From the NCBI GenBank assembly GCA_035288145.1, contig DATEAX010000054.1, forward strand, positions 1-21,854: 21,854 bases of DNA, given 5' to 3'. Numbering within the stretch: position 1 is the first letter of the stretch; each line of letters starts with the position of its first letter. Of the stretch, positions 11,568 to 18,988 are shown in pieces. Both the position numbers and the translations under genes were made by a program. Origin of the DNA: DATEAX01 sp035288145 (GTDB lineage Bacteria > Patescibacteriota > UBA1384 > UBA12157 > JAENIV01). Under the pieces are notes generated by a model. That model ran no database searches. It was not told where the DNA came from and worked only from the letters and a program-made list of their open reading frames with translations.

Positions 11568-14386
11568 ATTACCTTCTTGAGGACTTTGCCTAAAAACTGT
11601 CCGGTGTAGGATTTTTCGATTTTTGACACTTCTTCCGGCGTGCCTTGGGCAACAATTTTTCCGCCCTCATCCCCGCCCTCTGGCCCCAAATCAATTATGT
11701 AGTCGCAGGTCTTGACGACATCCAAATTGTGCTCGATGACGATGACGGAATTGCCAGCGTCGACTAATCGCTCCAAAACCTCCAATAGCCGTCGGATATC
11801 TTCAAAGTGAAGACCGGTTGTCGGCTCGTCCAAAATATATAATGTTTCGCCCTGTGACCGCCGCGCCAGTTCCGAGGCAAGCTTGACTCTTTGAGCTTCA
11901 CCTCCGGACAAAGTCGTCGCCGCCTGACCCAAGTGGATATAACCCAAACCAACATCATCAAGCGTTTTTAAAATATCGGCTATTTTGGGAATGTTTTGAA
12001 AAAACTCAAAAGCTTCAGAAACCGTCATTTCCAAAACATCGGCAATCGATTTTCCCTTAAATTTGACGGCCAAAGTTTCTTGATTAAACCGTTTACCCCG
12101 GCAGACATCGCAAGGAATATAAACATCTGGCAAAAAATGCATTTCGATTTTTATCAGCCCGTCGCCCTGGCAATTATCGCACCGGCCGCCCGGGACATTA
12201 AAAGAAAATCTCCCCGGGAGATATCCTCGCATTTTGGCATCTTTTGTCCGGGAAAAAAGTTCTCGAATAAAAGTAAAAACTCCGGTGTAGGTCGCCGGAT
12301 TGGAACGGGGGGTGCGACCAATCGGCGATTGATCAATAATGATGACTTTCTTAAGATTATCTTCACCTTCAATCCTACTAAACTTCCCCGGTCTTTCCAG
12401 CGCCCCGGAAATTTTCCGGGCTAACGCTTTATACAAAATCTCATTAACCAAGCTCGATTTTCCCGAACCGGAAACGCCGGTCACGCCCGTCAAAACGCCT
12501 AAAGGAAAATGGACCGTAAGATTTTTCAGATTATTTTCACCGGCGCCAATAATCGTCAGAAATTTGTCCTTGATTTTACGACGCTTTTCCGGAATTAAAA
12601 TTTGTTTTTTGCGGCTAAGATATTGACCCGTGAGCGAAGCGGTATTTTTGGCAATTTCTTGAGCCGTTCCCAAGGCAACAATTTCTCCGCCCGTCCTGCC
12701 TGCGCCCGGACCGATGTCGACGATTAAATCTGCCCGACGCATCGTCTCTTCGTCATGCTCGATGATAATCACCGTGTTGCCCAGGTCTCTTAAATGAACA
12801 AGGGTGTCCAGGAGCCGGCCGTTATCACGGGCATGGAGACCAATCGATGGCTCGTCAAGAATATACAATACTCCCACCAGACCCGAGCCAATCTGGGAAG
12901 CAAGCCTGATTCTTTGAGCTTCTCCGCCAGCCAAAGTATAGGCCGGCCGAGAAAGCGATAGATAATCCAAACCGACGTCGGCGAGAAATTTCAGCCGGTT
13001 TTGAATTTCTTTCAAAATGCGCTCAGCAATGAGAATTTCTTTGGACGAAAGTTTGAGCTCTCGGAAAAAATCAAGGGCGGCTCTGACGGAAAGGGCGGTG
13101 ATTTCACTAATGTTCTTCTGGTTAATTTTGACTAAAAGACTTTCCTTTTTAAGACGCCGGCCTTGGCAGAGCCCGCAGGGGGTTTGATTCATATAACGTT
13201 CAATTTCCCGGCGGACGTTGTCCGATTCCGTCTGGCGATAACGGCGTTCAAGCAAAGGAATAATTCCCTCAAAACGGACCCAAAAAACATTCTTCCTTCC
13301 GTGGGTAAAATAGCTCACCGGCAATCGCTCCGGCAGATTGGCACCGTGAAGAATCGTCTCTATATATTCCTGATGCCAATTTTTGACCGGCGTATGCAGG
13401 GATATCCCAAAATGTTCGGCTACTGCCCGCAAAATCGCCCCATAGTAATTGTTCGGCTTATAAGATAGCGGCATAATCGCTCCCTGGGTGATGGAGAGAT
13501 TTTTGTCGGCAATGATGAGATTGGGATCAATTTTTTTCTCCACCCCAAGCCCCCCGCACTCCGGACAAGCGCCGTAAGGACTGTTGAAGGAAAAAATCCG
13601 CGGTTCAATTTCCGATAGCCCCACTCCATGCTCCGGACAGAGCAATTTCTGGTTGAGAAGAATCTCTTTACCCTTTGACCTGACAATTACTAAACCCTTG
13701 GTTAATTTCAAAGCCGCCTCAATGTCCTCGCTGATTCGACCAATGTTTTCCGCTGAAATCTTTATGCTGTCAATGATGATCTCGATTGAATGTTTCTGGT
13801 ATCGTGAAAGAACAATCTTTCTCGAAAGCTGATGGATTTTACCGTTGATGCGGGCCTTGGTGAAACCCTGACGGTAAAGATTATTTAGAAGCTGGAGATA
13901 TTCCCCTTTCCGACCACGGACTATTGGCGCAAGAATTGTGATTGTCTGTCCCTCGGGCAAATCGAGAACTTTTTCCACCATTTGCTCTAAGGAAAGTTTC
14001 TCAATCGGTTTTAAGCAGACCGGACAATGAGGCGTACCTATGCGGGCGAAGAGGACTCTTAAATAATCGTAAATTTCCGTAATCGTTCCCACCGTCGAGC
14101 GCGGATTGTGAGAAGCGGCTTTTTGTTCAATGGAAATTGCCGGAGACAAGCCTTCAATTGAATCAACATTCGGCTTTTCCATTTGGCCTAAAAATTGCCG
14201 GGCGTAAGTCGATAGCGATTCCAAATAACGCCTTTGACCTTCGGCAAAAATCGTATCAAAAGCCAAGGTTGATTTTCCCGACCCGGAAATCCCAGTAAAA
14301 ACGATAAATTTGTTTCTGGGGAGCTCGAGATTAATATTTTTGAGATTATGTTCCCGAGCGCCTTTGATAATTATTTTTTCTTGCAT
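11564..14386 (-). CDS. uvrA: UvrABC system protein A (DNA-damage-sensing ATPase)
   Basis: Dimeric ABC-type ATPase that finds bulky DNA lesions and loads UvrB. The 940-aa length is normal. It has two ATPase modules. The first has Walker A TGISGSGKST (31-40), signature LAGGEAQRIRLAS, and Walker B YILDEPSIGLH. The second has GVSGSGKSS (about 640), LSGGEAQRVKLAS, and YILDEPTTGLH. Zinc module 1 reads C250-P-E-H253 and C274-P-E-C277, so one usual Cys is His. Zinc module 2 is CDNC...CDVC. Also present is the ENNLKNL motif before module 2. The stop codon lies in a transposon-flank repeat. The ATG at 14386 is 6 nt from a good -10, implying a leaderless message. Divergent to a membrane protein gene. 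Confidence 0.97.
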   Translation of the reverse strand: MQEKIIIKGAREHNLKNINLELPRNKFIVFTGISGSGKSTLAFDTIFAEGQRRYLESLSTYARQFLGQMEKPNVDSIEGLSPAISIEQKAASHNPRSTVGTITEIYDYLRVLFARIGTPHCPVCLKPIEKLSLEQMVEKVLDLPEGQTITILAPIVRGRKGEYLQLLNNLYRQGFTKARINGKIHQLSRKIVLSRYQKHSIEIIIDSIKISAENIGRISEDIEAALKLTKGLVIVRSKGKEILLNQKLLCPEHGVGLSEIEPRIFSFNSPYGACPECGGLGVEKKIDPNLIIADKNLSITQGAIMPLSYKPNNYYGAILRAVAEHFGISLHTPVKNWHQEYIETILHGANLPERLPVSYFTHGRKNVFWVRFEGIIPLLERRYRQTESDNVRREIERYMNQTPCGLCQGRRLKKESLLVKINQKNISEITALSVRAALDFFRELKLSSKEILIAERILKEIQNRLKFLADVGLDYLSLSRPAYTLAGGEAQRIRLASQIGSGLVGVLYILDEPSIGLHARDNGRLLDTLVHLRDLGNTVIIIEHDEETMRRADLIVDIGPGAGRTGGEIVALGTAQEIAKNTASLTGQYLSRKKQILIPEKRRKIKDKFLTIIGAGENNLKNLTVHFPLGVLTGVTGVSGSGKSSLVNEILYKALARKISGALERPGKFSRIEGEDNLKKVIIIDQSPIGRTPRSNPATYTGVFTFIRELFSRTKDAKMRGYLPGRFSFNVPGGRCDNCQGDGLIKIEMHFLPDVYIPCDVCRGKRFNQETLAVKFKGKSIADVLEMTVSEAFEFFQNIPKIADILKTLDDVGLGYIHLGQAATTLSGGEAQRVKLASELARRSQGETLYILDEPTTGLHFEDIRRLLEVLERLVDAGNSVIVIEHNLDVVKTCDYIIDLGPEGGDEGGKIVAQGTPEEVSKIEKSYTGQFLGKVLKKVI

Positions 14387-14392
14387 CTTCGA

Positions 14393-14421
14393 GTTCTAAT
14401 TTTAACTTAATATCATCTCAA
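14393..14421 (-). promoter_or_regulatory. Candidate leaderless promoter of uvrA
   Basis: TTGAGA (14416-14421, 5/6), exact 17-nt spacer, TAGAAC (14393-14398, 4/6), then 6 nt to ATG 14386. A start 6-7 nt below the -10 would fall on or next to the A of the ATG. GAAG just before ATG is too close to serve as a ribosome-binding site. Confidence 0.5.
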
Positions 14422-14444
14422 AATCCAGCCTTAGACCAAACCGC

Positions 14445-14473
14445 TTGAAAAAAAATCCGATTTTTGCTATTTT
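14445..14473 (+). promoter_or_regulatory. Promoter of the three-helix membrane protein gene
   Basis: TTGAAA (14445-14450, 5/6), 17-nt spacer ending in TGC, and TATTTT (14468-14473, 4/6) form an extended -10 promoter. The start is expected near 14480, leaving a leader of about 47 nt with GGGAGG before ATG 14527. It lies back to back with the uvrA promoter. Confidence 0.5.
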
Positions 14474-14526
14474 AATGAGTGTCTATCCTGCCGGATGGAA
14501 AATTTGCACCTTGGGAGGTTACGGGA

Positions 14527-14994
14527 ATGGTTGGTGGATTGTTCGTGATGACGGCGTTGGCCATTTTATGGCTGATTGTCGTGACAATGGGCAACAGAGC
14601 CGCTGTCGGAGATATCTGGGCAAGATATCATCGTTTCAGCGAAGAAGAACAGAAGAAGGTAGACCGGGCTTTTTTCTTAATTCGCCGCCGATATCGGACC
14701 GAGGTCCGACAATTCCTCTGGAGCGCGGTCGGTATCTTTATCTTAGCGATTCTATCCCGAGTTTGGCTCCCGTATGAGCATAACGGCACGGGTTTTGTCG
14801 TGGCTTTCCTGCTGTATTTGGGCTTTTATTTTCTTTTGAGTTTTCTGCGCTACGGACCCCAGAGGATGAAAATCGAAAAGAAACTTGAGCAAATGAAAGC
14901 CAGTAGTGAAGAGATAGAAAACCTCATCTTCCGTCTCGGGCTGGATAGCGTTTCCAACCACGATCGCGCGCCGCTAAAAGAACCCTTTGCCTGA
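14527..14994 (+). CDS. Membrane protein of unknown function, three helices plus charged C-terminal helix
   Basis: A 155-aa protein with hydrophobic segments at about residues 2-20 (GGLFVMTALAILWLIVV), 65-83 (FLWSAVGIFILAILSRVWL) and 92-112 (FVVAFLLYLGFYFLLSFL). A basic/acidic loop lies between helices 1 and 2 (RFSEEEQKKVDR), and there is a coiled-coil-like tail (MKIEKKLEQMKASSEEIENL). I chose ATG 14527 because GGGAGG stands 8 nt upstream. An in-frame GTG at 14479 would sit at the predicted transcription start and lacks any Shine-Dalgarno. It has its own promoter and a strong terminator, so it is a stand-alone unit. No family recognised. Confidence 0.8.
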   Translation: MVGGLFVMTALAILWLIVVTMGNRAAVGDIWARYHRFSEEEQKKVDRAFFLIRRRYRTEVRQFLWSAVGIFILAILSRVWLPYEHNGTGFVVAFLLYLGFYFLLSFLRYGPQRMKIEKKLEQMKASSEEIENLIFRLGLDSVSNHDRAPLKEPFA

Positions 14995-15000
14995 CTATGT

Positions 15001-15068
15001 TGCCGCCAGAATTACTTTCAGAGACCAGCTTGCTCCTGTACTCTGGAAAATCCTGGCGGCATTTTTTT
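15001..15068 (+). terminator. Intrinsic terminator with nested stem after the membrane protein gene
   Basis: Outer 9-bp stem TGCCGCCAG (15001-15009) / CTGGCGGCA (15053-15061), followed directly by seven T (15062-15068). Inside lies a second stem, CAGAG (15019-15023) / CTCTG (15041-15045). It begins 6 bases after the gene's stop codon. Confidence 0.85.
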
Positions 15069-15099
15069 AATCTTGGGCATCTTGAGTTAAGATAGAGAC

Positions 15100-15363
15100 A
15101 TGAAACAAATCCATGTTTATTTTTCCGGCCGCGTTCAAGGAGTGGGTCTTCGATATGGCGCTAAAGAAATCGCCGATAGGTTAGCTCTCAAGGGTTATGT
15201 CAAAAATCTCCCAGACGGACGGGTGGAACTTTTGGCGGAAGGTGGGGAGGAAAATTTGAAAAAATTACTTGACGAACTATCAAAGCTTTTTGCTCCTCGG
15301 AACTCTGAAATATCTTGGTCAAAGACCACCGGAAGGTTCTCATCTTTCGAAATCATCCTCTGA
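15100..15363 (+). CDS. acyP: Acylphosphatase
   Basis: Small cytosolic hydrolase of carboxyl-phosphate bonds (for example acetyl phosphate or 1,3-bisphosphoglycerate). The 87-aa product carries the family signature GRVQGVGLRY (residues 10-19, with the phosphate-binding Arg) and GYVKNLPDGRVE with the catalytic Asn. The more common GVFFR or GVGFR reads GVGLR here. ATG 15100 lies 6 nt below TAAGAT (15088-15093) with no Shine-Dalgarno, again suggesting a leaderless message, although no good -35 is present. The gene converges on uvrB with only 13 bp between stops and no terminator in the gap. Confidence 0.93.
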   Translation: MKQIHVYFSGRVQGVGLRYGAKEIADRLALKGYVKNLPDGRVELLAEGGEENLKKLLDELSKLFAPRNSEISWSKTTGRFSSFEIIL

Positions 15364-15376
15364 ACTATTTAAGCCG

Positions 15377-17338
15377 TTAAATTTTCATCTTTAATTTCCG
15401 AAGCTGGATGATTTCGTCGCGCAAGATGGCGGCTTGCTCGAACTCTAAATTTTGAGACGCCTTTTTCATTTCCGCTTCTTTGGCTTTGATTGCCCTCGGC
15501 AAATCCTCAAGATTTTCCAATTCGATATATTCCTGCGTTACTTCTGGTTTAAGTTCGTGGTCAATAATACTTTTAATCGCCTTTTTAATCGTTCGAGGCG
15601 TAATGTGGTGTTTTTTATTAAAAGCGATTTGAATATCTCTGCGGCGCTCGGTCTCCGAAATCGCCCGTGCCATCGAACCGGTAACATTATCGGCGTACAA
15701 AATGACCTTGCCCCGAACATTGCGTGCCGCCCGACCAATGGTCTGAATTAAAGAAACTTCGCTTCGCAAAAATCCTTCTTTATCGGCATCCAAAATCGCC
15801 ACCAAAGACACTTCGGGCAAATCCAAACCCTCGCGCAATAAATTGACCCCCACCAGGCAATCAAATTCCCCGCGGCGCAACTTCTCTAAAATCCCCACCC
15901 GATCCAAGGTGTCCACTTCGCTGTGAAGATATTCGGACTTGACCCCGATAACTTTCAGATGTTCAGCTAAATCCTCGGCCATCCGTTTAGTCAGCGTTGT
16001 CACTAAAGTCCTTTCTTTGCGCTTGCTTCTTATTTTGATTTCTCTGACCAAATCATCGATTTGATTTTCGGTGGCTCTCAATTCCAACGCCGGATCAACC
16101 AGGCCGGTCGGCCGAATAATTTGTTCAACAATCTGTCGAGAATTCTTCCTTTCGTATTCTCCAGGGGTTGCCGAGGTAAAAATCACCTTCTTGATTTTGG
16201 CGGCAAACTCCTTAAAAGTAAGCGGTCGGTTATCAAAAGCACTCGGTAGGCGAAAACCATGCTCGATAAGGGCCTTTTTCCGCGAATGGTCGCCTTCAAA
16301 CATACCCCCAAGTTGAGGCACCGTCACATGGGATTCATCAATTATCAGCAAAAAATCCTCGGGAAAGAAATCCATCAATGTATAAGGTGCCTGACCGGGC
16401 CGGCGACCGGTCAAATAACGCGAGTAGTTTTCAATCCCCGGACAATAACCGATTTCTTGAAGCATCTCCAAATCATAGGACGTCCGGCGGCGAAGCCGTT
16501 CGGCTTCAATTATCTTGCCTTGTTTTTCAAAATATTTAAGCCGTTCGGTTAACTCTTTTTTGATGGCGGAAATTGCCTCGGCTAACATTGATTCTTCAAC
16601 CACAAAGTGTTTGGCGGGAAAAATAATGACCCGATTTTCGGCAATAATTTTCTTAAAAGTCAGGGCCTGGAAACGAATAATCTTTTGAATTTTCCGACCC
16701 CTAAATTCAATTCGAAAAACAATCTCTTCATCTGCCGGCATTATCTCCAAGATTTCTCCGCGCCACCGGAAACGACCCCGCTCCAAAATCTCCGCCCGGG
16801 TAAAATACATCTCCACCAGTTTCTTCAGAAGAAAATCGCGGTCATAATCTTTGCCAATTTCCAATTCCAAAAAGGCCTCCCGATAGACCTCGGGGTTTCC
16901 CAAACCGTAAATACAAGAAACCGAGGAAACGATGATGGTATCGCGTCTCCTTAAAATGGCTTGCGTCGAAGCATGTCTTAACCGCTCAATTTCTTTGTTA
17001 ATTTCGACTTCTTTTTCAATATAGACATCGCTTGTCGGAAGATAGGCCTCCGGTTGATAATAATCATAATAGGAGACAAAATACTCAACGGCGCTCTTGG
17101 GAAAAAAAGTCCGAAATTCGGAGGTTAATTGAGCCGCCAATGTTTTATTATGGGCAATCACCAGCGTTGGTCGCTGAAGCTTTTGAATTACATTGGTAAT
17201 GGTAAAAGTTTTCCCCGAACCAGTGACGCCAAGCAAAGTCTGATGTTTCAAATCCCTCTTTAAGCCGTCAACCAATTGATCAATCGCCTTGGTCTGATCC
17301 CCGGCAGGTTTGTATTTAGAAACAATCTTAAAATTCAT
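15377..17338 (-). CDS. uvrB: UvrABC system protein B (excision repair helicase-like subunit)
   Basis: Receives damaged DNA from UvrA, opens the strands with a beta-hairpin, and recruits UvrC. The 653-aa length is normal. Walker A GVTGSGKT is at 37-44, the beta-hairpin region YYDYYQPEAYLPTSDVYIEKE is at about 90-110 with its conserved tyrosines, and the DESH box (motif II) is in LIIDESHVTVPQL. Helicase motifs V-VI are represented by LREGLDLPEVSLV and QTIGRAARN. The C-terminal UVR domain (EAEMKKASQNLEFEQAAILRD, about 615-645) pairs with the UvrC UVR. ATG 17338 lies 7 nt below an extended -10 box. All three uvr genes are on the same strand within 8 kb but apparently have separate promoters. Confidence 0.97.
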   Translation of the reverse strand: MNFKIVSKYKPAGDQTKAIDQLVDGLKRDLKHQTLLGVTGSGKTFTITNVIQKLQRPTLVIAHNKTLAAQLTSEFRTFFPKSAVEYFVSYYDYYQPEAYLPTSDVYIEKEVEINKEIERLRHASTQAILRRRDTIIVSSVSCIYGLGNPEVYREAFLELEIGKDYDRDFLLKKLVEMYFTRAEILERGRFRWRGEILEIMPADEEIVFRIEFRGRKIQKIIRFQALTFKKIIAENRVIIFPAKHFVVEESMLAEAISAIKKELTERLKYFEKQGKIIEAERLRRRTSYDLEMLQEIGYCPGIENYSRYLTGRRPGQAPYTLMDFFPEDFLLIIDESHVTVPQLGGMFEGDHSRKKALIEHGFRLPSAFDNRPLTFKEFAAKIKKVIFTSATPGEYERKNSRQIVEQIIRPTGLVDPALELRATENQIDDLVREIKIRSKRKERTLVTTLTKRMAEDLAEHLKVIGVKSEYLHSEVDTLDRVGILEKLRRGEFDCLVGVNLLREGLDLPEVSLVAILDADKEGFLRSEVSLIQTIGRAARNVRGKVILYADNVTGSMARAISETERRRDIQIAFNKKHHITPRTIKKAIKSIIDHELKPEVTQEYIELENLEDLPRAIKAKEAEMKKASQNLEFEQAAILRDEIIQLRKLKMKI

Positions 17339-17345
17339 AAATCAT

Positions 17346-17374
17346 ATTCTAACATAAATTGAGTCACACCAAAA
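17346..17374 (-). promoter_or_regulatory. Extended -10 promoter of uvrB overlapping the upstream terminator
   Basis: TAGAAT (17346-17351) preceded by TGT forms an extended -10. TTTTGG (17369-17374) is the nearest -35 position at 17 nt and coincides with one arm of the terminator hairpin at 17369-17403. Seven bases separate the -10 from ATG 17338. Confidence 0.5.
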
Positions 17375-17403
17375 TCCCTCCGTTTAATTTGGAGGGATTT
17401 TGG
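17369..17403 (-). terminator. Bidirectional-looking intrinsic terminator after the acidic protein gene
   Basis: Perfect 13-bp stem CCAAAATCCCTCC (17369-17381) / GGAGGGATTTTGG (17391-17403) with a 9-nt AT-rich loop. The A-tract and T-tract are built into the stem ends, so it could work on either strand. It starts 25 bases past the acidic protein stop. Confidence 0.75.
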
Positions 17404-17428
17404 TAAAACATTCTACAAATCTACTCGT

Positions 17429-17668
17429 TTATTCGGTTTTGTCTTCGTCTGCTTGAGTCGTTTCTCCCGATGCCCCTCCTCCTTTGCTCTCGTCGCCGCT
17501 TTCATCTGTCTCTGCCCCATCGTCTCCTTCGTCAGCGCCGCTGGCGGAAGAATCCCCGCCCGCTGGAACTTGGTCACTTACTGTCGTTTCCTCACCCGCC
17601 GAGGTTTCTTCTTCCTCTCCTTCGTCGTCATCTTTTGCGGAGGCGACATTTTGTTGGTCGTCGTCCAT
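17429..17668 (-). CDS. Acidic, intrinsically disordered small protein
   Basis: A 79-aa protein made almost only of Asp, Glu, Ser, Thr, Gly and Ala, starting MDDDQQNVASAKDDDEGEEE, with essentially no large hydrophobic residues. It should be unfolded and strongly negative. The start is decided by GGGAGGA 4-5 nt before ATG 17668. Extending to the open codon at 17746 would overlap proS and lose that site. It has its own terminator. Codon-level structure and an excellent ribosome-binding site argue that it is a real gene even though composition alone is uninformative. Family and function unknown; a nucleic-acid-mimic or chaperone-like role would be speculation. Confidence 0.65.
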   Translation of the reverse strand: MDDDQQNVASAKDDDEGEEEETSAGEETTVSDQVPAGGDSSASGADEGDDGAETDESGDESKGGGASGETTQADEDKTE

Positions 17669-17688
17669 TAATCCTCCCTCTTCGAAGT

Positions 17689-17707
17689 GTTTATGAAAAT
17701 CATAAAC
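17689..17707. promoter_or_regulatory. Hairpin in the leader of the acidic protein gene
   Basis: Perfect 8-bp arms GTTTATGA / TCATAAAC with a 3-nt loop, 20 bp upstream of the acidic protein start and just after proS. No T-run follows on the minus strand, so it is more likely a leader or processing hairpin than a terminator. Possible operator; role unknown. Confidence 0.4.
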
Positions 17708-17729
17708 CTTTCGAGAAATTAAACTTTTT

Positions 17730-18953
17730 TTAATTATTAATGACACTGGCTACTTCGTCAATACCGATGAGTCTTGACTCTTTTTCAGCTCTTTTCTTGA
17801 TTTCAATTTTTCCATCCTTGATGGTTTTGTCGCTCAAAACTAACCGATTGGGTATTCCCAGCAAATCAGCATCAGCAAATTTAACCCCGGCGGAAACCTT
17901 TCGGTCGTCGAACAAAACCTCGATGCCAGCTGCTTCAAGTTTCTCATAAACTTCTTGGCCGAAACTGCCTTCCAAATCAATTAAATAAGCTTTAAAGGGG
18001 GCGATTGCCTCCGGCCAAATGATGCCTTTATCATCGTGCGATGATTCAATAACGGCGGCAATCAATCGGTCCAAACCGAGCCCGTAGCAACCCATTAACA
18101 CCGGTTTCTCCTGATTATCGCGGTCACGAAAATTAAGCCCCAAACTTTCTGAATATTTCGTCCCAAGCTTAAAAACATGGGCTAATTCAATTGCTTTCTC
18201 TTCTTTAAGCGGCAGGCGGTCAACCGGACAGGTATTATCTTTCGGAGCGGAATCAGCATTGTAAGCTCGCTGACACTTGGGGCAAAGATAAATAAGATCT
18301 TCGCCGGCCGATGAAATCATCATCAATTCCGACGAGGCCGAGCCTCCCATAATCCCGGGGTCAGCTTTGACCAAAATAACATCCAAATTTATTTTCTGGA
18401 AAATCTGTCGATATGATTTGAGAAAATTTTCAAAACTTTCATCAAGTTGCTCCTCGTTCGAATGAAAGCTATAAGCATCCTGCATTTTAAATTCTTTCAG
18501 TCGAATGAGCCCTCCCCGCGGCCGAAGTTCGTTGCGGATTTTTCGGGAAATTTGACCCAAAATTAAAGGCATATCTTGAAAAGTGGTGATTTTTTCTTTG
18601 GCAATTTGCGTAATCACCTCTTCGTGGGTCATCGCCAGCACAAATTCGTCGGTTTTTTCCGTCGAGATTTTTACCAGTTCCCGACCGATTTCGGAAAATC
18701 GGCCGCTTTTCTTCCAGAGTTCTGCCGGATGAAGAAGGGGCAGTGAGACCTCTTGAACCCCGATTTGAGTTAAGCTCCCTCGCACCAAACCTTCAACCTT
18801 TCTTAAAACGGCTAACCCTAAAGGCAAATAGGCAAAAATACCCGAACCAACTTGGGAAATATACGAACCCCGCTCCAAGAGGGCCTGATTGACAGAATTG
18901 ACCCCCCGCGGTAATTCCTTCAAAGTCCGAATAAAGGATTTTGAATAAATCAT
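17730..18953 (-). CDS. proS: Prolyl-tRNA synthetase, short bacterial type without INS editing domain
   Basis: Class II synthetase charging tRNA-Pro. The 407-aa sequence has motif 2 (RNELRPRGGLIRLKEFKMQDAYSFH begins at 140), the TxE-like MTHEE (108-112), GGSASSE (203-209), IELAHVFKLGTKYS (255-268), motif 3 MGCYGLGLDRLIAA (287-300), and an anticodon-binding domain (ending about 395) with VLFDDRKVSAGVKFADADLLGIP. Full bacterial ProRS has about 570 aa, with an INS domain that deacylates Ala-tRNA-Pro between motifs 2 and 3. Here that slot has about 45 residues with C224xxC227 and C242, a possible zinc knuckle. It follows rseP closely, but a good extended -10 precedes it. Confidence 0.96.
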   Translation of the reverse strand: MIYSKSFIRTLKELPRGVNSVNQALLERGSYISQVGSGIFAYLPLGLAVLRKVEGLVRGSLTQIGVQEVSLPLLHPAELWKKSGRFSEIGRELVKISTEKTDEFVLAMTHEEVITQIAKEKITTFQDMPLILGQISRKIRNELRPRGGLIRLKEFKMQDAYSFHSNEEQLDESFENFLKSYRQIFQKINLDVILVKADPGIMGGSASSELMMISSAGEDLIYLCPKCQRAYNADSAPKDNTCPVDRLPLKEEKAIELAHVFKLGTKYSESLGLNFRDRDNQEKPVLMGCYGLGLDRLIAAVIESSHDDKGIIWPEAIAPFKAYLIDLEGSFGQEVYEKLEAAGIEVLFDDRKVSAGVKFADADLLGIPNRLVLSDKTIKDGKIEIKKRAEKESRLIGIDEVASVINN

Positions 18954-18959
18954 AGTTTC

Positions 18960-18988
18960 ATCTTACCATTTTGCTATCGAAATCTTAA
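18960..18988 (-). promoter_or_regulatory. Candidate leaderless promoter of proS inside the end of rseP
   Basis: TTAAGA (18983-18988), 17-nt spacer ending in TGG, TAAGAT (18960-18965), then 6 nt to ATG 18953. The TGn before the -10 makes it extended. The -35 is inside the last codons of rseP. Confidence 0.5.

Noticed and set aside
14445..14777. 110-codon plus-strand frame starting within the promoter region
   Set aside because: Out of frame with the membrane protein, starts on the -35 box, and its translation has no coherent features.
17369..17403. Insertion-sequence terminal inverted repeat
   Set aside because: A single hairpin with a 9-nt loop placed right after a stop codon, with no partner or transposase nearby; a terminator explains it.
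17453..17733. Three overlapping plus-strand frames over the acidic gene
   Set aside because: They are complements of the Asp/Glu/Ser-rich codons (Pro/Arg/Ser-rich translations) and lack the strong ribosome-binding site present on the minus strand.
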